Positions 63,344 through 64,000 of a DNA stretch of 64,000 nt are shown piece by piece. The position numbers were made by a program, and so were the translations under genes. The notes beneath the pieces were generated by a model that was not told where the DNA came from, ran no database searches, and was given only the letters and a program-made list of their open reading frames with translations. How positions within the stretch are numbered: position 1 is the first letter of the stretch; the number at the start of each line of letters is the position of its first letter. This DNA comes from Leptospirillum ferrooxidans C2-3 (GTDB lineage: Bacteria; Nitrospirota; Leptospirillia; Leptospirillales; Leptospirillaceae). The stretch is from NCBI RefSeq assembly GCF_000284315.1, contig NC_017094.1:310001-374000 (forward strand). The letters are read 5' to 3'.

Positions 63344-64000
63344 ATGCCATTTCTTGCGGGTGAGTCCCTAATCCTCTACGACAACCGTGGTCGAGCCTAC
63401 GTCATTCCGGAGTTGATTCCCGGAAAGGTCTTCAATCTTGATGGCCACCTTTTCCCGCATGCCGAGCTGATGGAAAAAGCTTCCGAGGGGGAAAGCTATG
63501 TTGGCCCTAGAGGTCTGACGCTTACTCCATTTCGCCCCACTCTCAGGGAAACCCTTTCCCACATGAAAAGACGGACCCAGGTCATCTATCCAAAGGATCA
63601 GGGTTTGATCCTGATGTGGGGAGAGATCCGTCCCGGGCTCAGGATCCTTGAGTCAGGAATTGGTGCCGGAGCCCTGACACTAAGCCTTCTTCGCATGTCT
63701 GCGCCGGGTGGGGAGGTCGTATCCCTCGAGAAGCGCGAAGAACACGCATCGGAGGCGATGAGTAATTTGCGCAGAATGGTTCCGGAACTGATGGGGAACC
63801 ACAAACTCCTGATCGGCTCATATGGTGATCCCGGATGGGAAGAGTCTGTTCCCGGTGTTTTTGATCGTGTCGTTCTCGATTTGCCCGAGCCATGGGAAGG
63901 CCTTTCCGGTCTTGCCAAAAAGCTTCGCCCGGGTGGCATTCTGGTTTCCTGGATGCCGACTCCGCTTCAGGTCCATACCCTTTCCAACCGATTGAAGGAT
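63344..64000 (+). CDS. trmI: tRNA (adenine58-N1)-methyltransferase, partial
   Basis: The first 219 residues are in the window; the gene runs off the right edge. An N-terminal beta domain precedes RRTQVIYPKDQGLILMWGEIRPG, then the AdoMet loop ILESGIGAGALTLSLLR and VFDRVVLDLPEPWEGL, the TrmI motif around the catalytic Asp. It makes m1A58 in the T loop of tRNAs. ATG 63344 is the start; no ribosome site is at the normal distance, consistent with a leaderless message. Confidence 0.92.
   Translation, partial: MPFLAGESLILYDNRGRAYVIPELIPGKVFNLDGHLFPHAELMEKASEGESYVGPRGLTLTPFRPTLRETLSHMKRRTQVIYPKDQGLILMWGEIRPGLRILESGIGAGALTLSLLRMSAPGGEVVSLEKREEHASEAMSNLRRMVPELMGNHKLLIGSYGDPGWEESVPGVFDRVVLDLPEPWEGLSGLAKKLRPGGILVSWMPTPLQVHTLSNRLKD

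Overview
The window looks like a chromosomal segment of an acidophilic iron oxidiser of the Leptospirillum type (Nitrospirota). This is an inference. It rests on an outer-membrane monohaem cytochrome/beta-barrel protein that resembles Cyt572 of Leptospirillum group II, on an orphan c-type cytochrome beside it, and on the density of TonB and RND envelope systems. No 16S rRNA or other decisive marker is present.

Left chromosomal part (1-31,096). An RND exporter reads in frame into its lipoprotein adaptor at the left edge. Then come panC-pabB, a Fic protein and pabC (pantothenate and folate precursors); a five-gene exbB-exbD-tonB-hypothetical-beta-propeller operon; a TonB-dependent receptor; an orphan OmpR-type regulator; a second receptor split by a 2.4-kb IS21-family element; a TetR / DsrE-like / YeiH cluster; a second RND exporter with its lipoprotein adaptor; a Dyp-type peroxidase; and a GGDEF diguanylate cyclase.

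Integrated element (about 31,134-56,893, 25.7 kb). It sits in a tRNA-Leu(CAA) gene. The intact tRNA is next to the integrase on the right, and the displaced tRNA 3' part lies at 31,097-31,155. Both ends carry an identical 24-bp internal repeat that is probably an integrase arm site. The left half is defence cargo: metallophosphoesterase, Mrr-like nuclease, and a type I restriction operon (hsdM ... hsdS ... hsdR) filled with toxin-antitoxin genes, many of them decayed. It ends in a translationally coupled membrane protein and a SIR2-like protein. Two MITE-like elements with target duplications lie here. The right half is maintenance and transfer: AlpA-like regulator, P-loop helicase-like ATPase, a GGTTCC/GGAACC iteron array, Toprim primase, a probable oriT region, ribbon-helix-helix accessory protein, ColE1-type relaxase, type IV coupling protein, several tiny genes, an ArdC-type antirestriction protein and the integrase. 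No mating-pore genes are visible, so it looks mobilisable rather than self-transmissible. The short genes near its right end are each preceded by a similar RNA leader that can fold into two mutually exclusive hairpins. This is the most novel-looking feature of the window.

Right chromosomal part (56,922-64,000). An HD-GYP phosphodiesterase, the Cyt572-like protein, a small cytochrome c, an FNR-like oxidoreductase, rsmI, a nitrilase-family hydrolase and the start of trmI, which has a promoter positioned to give a leaderless transcript.
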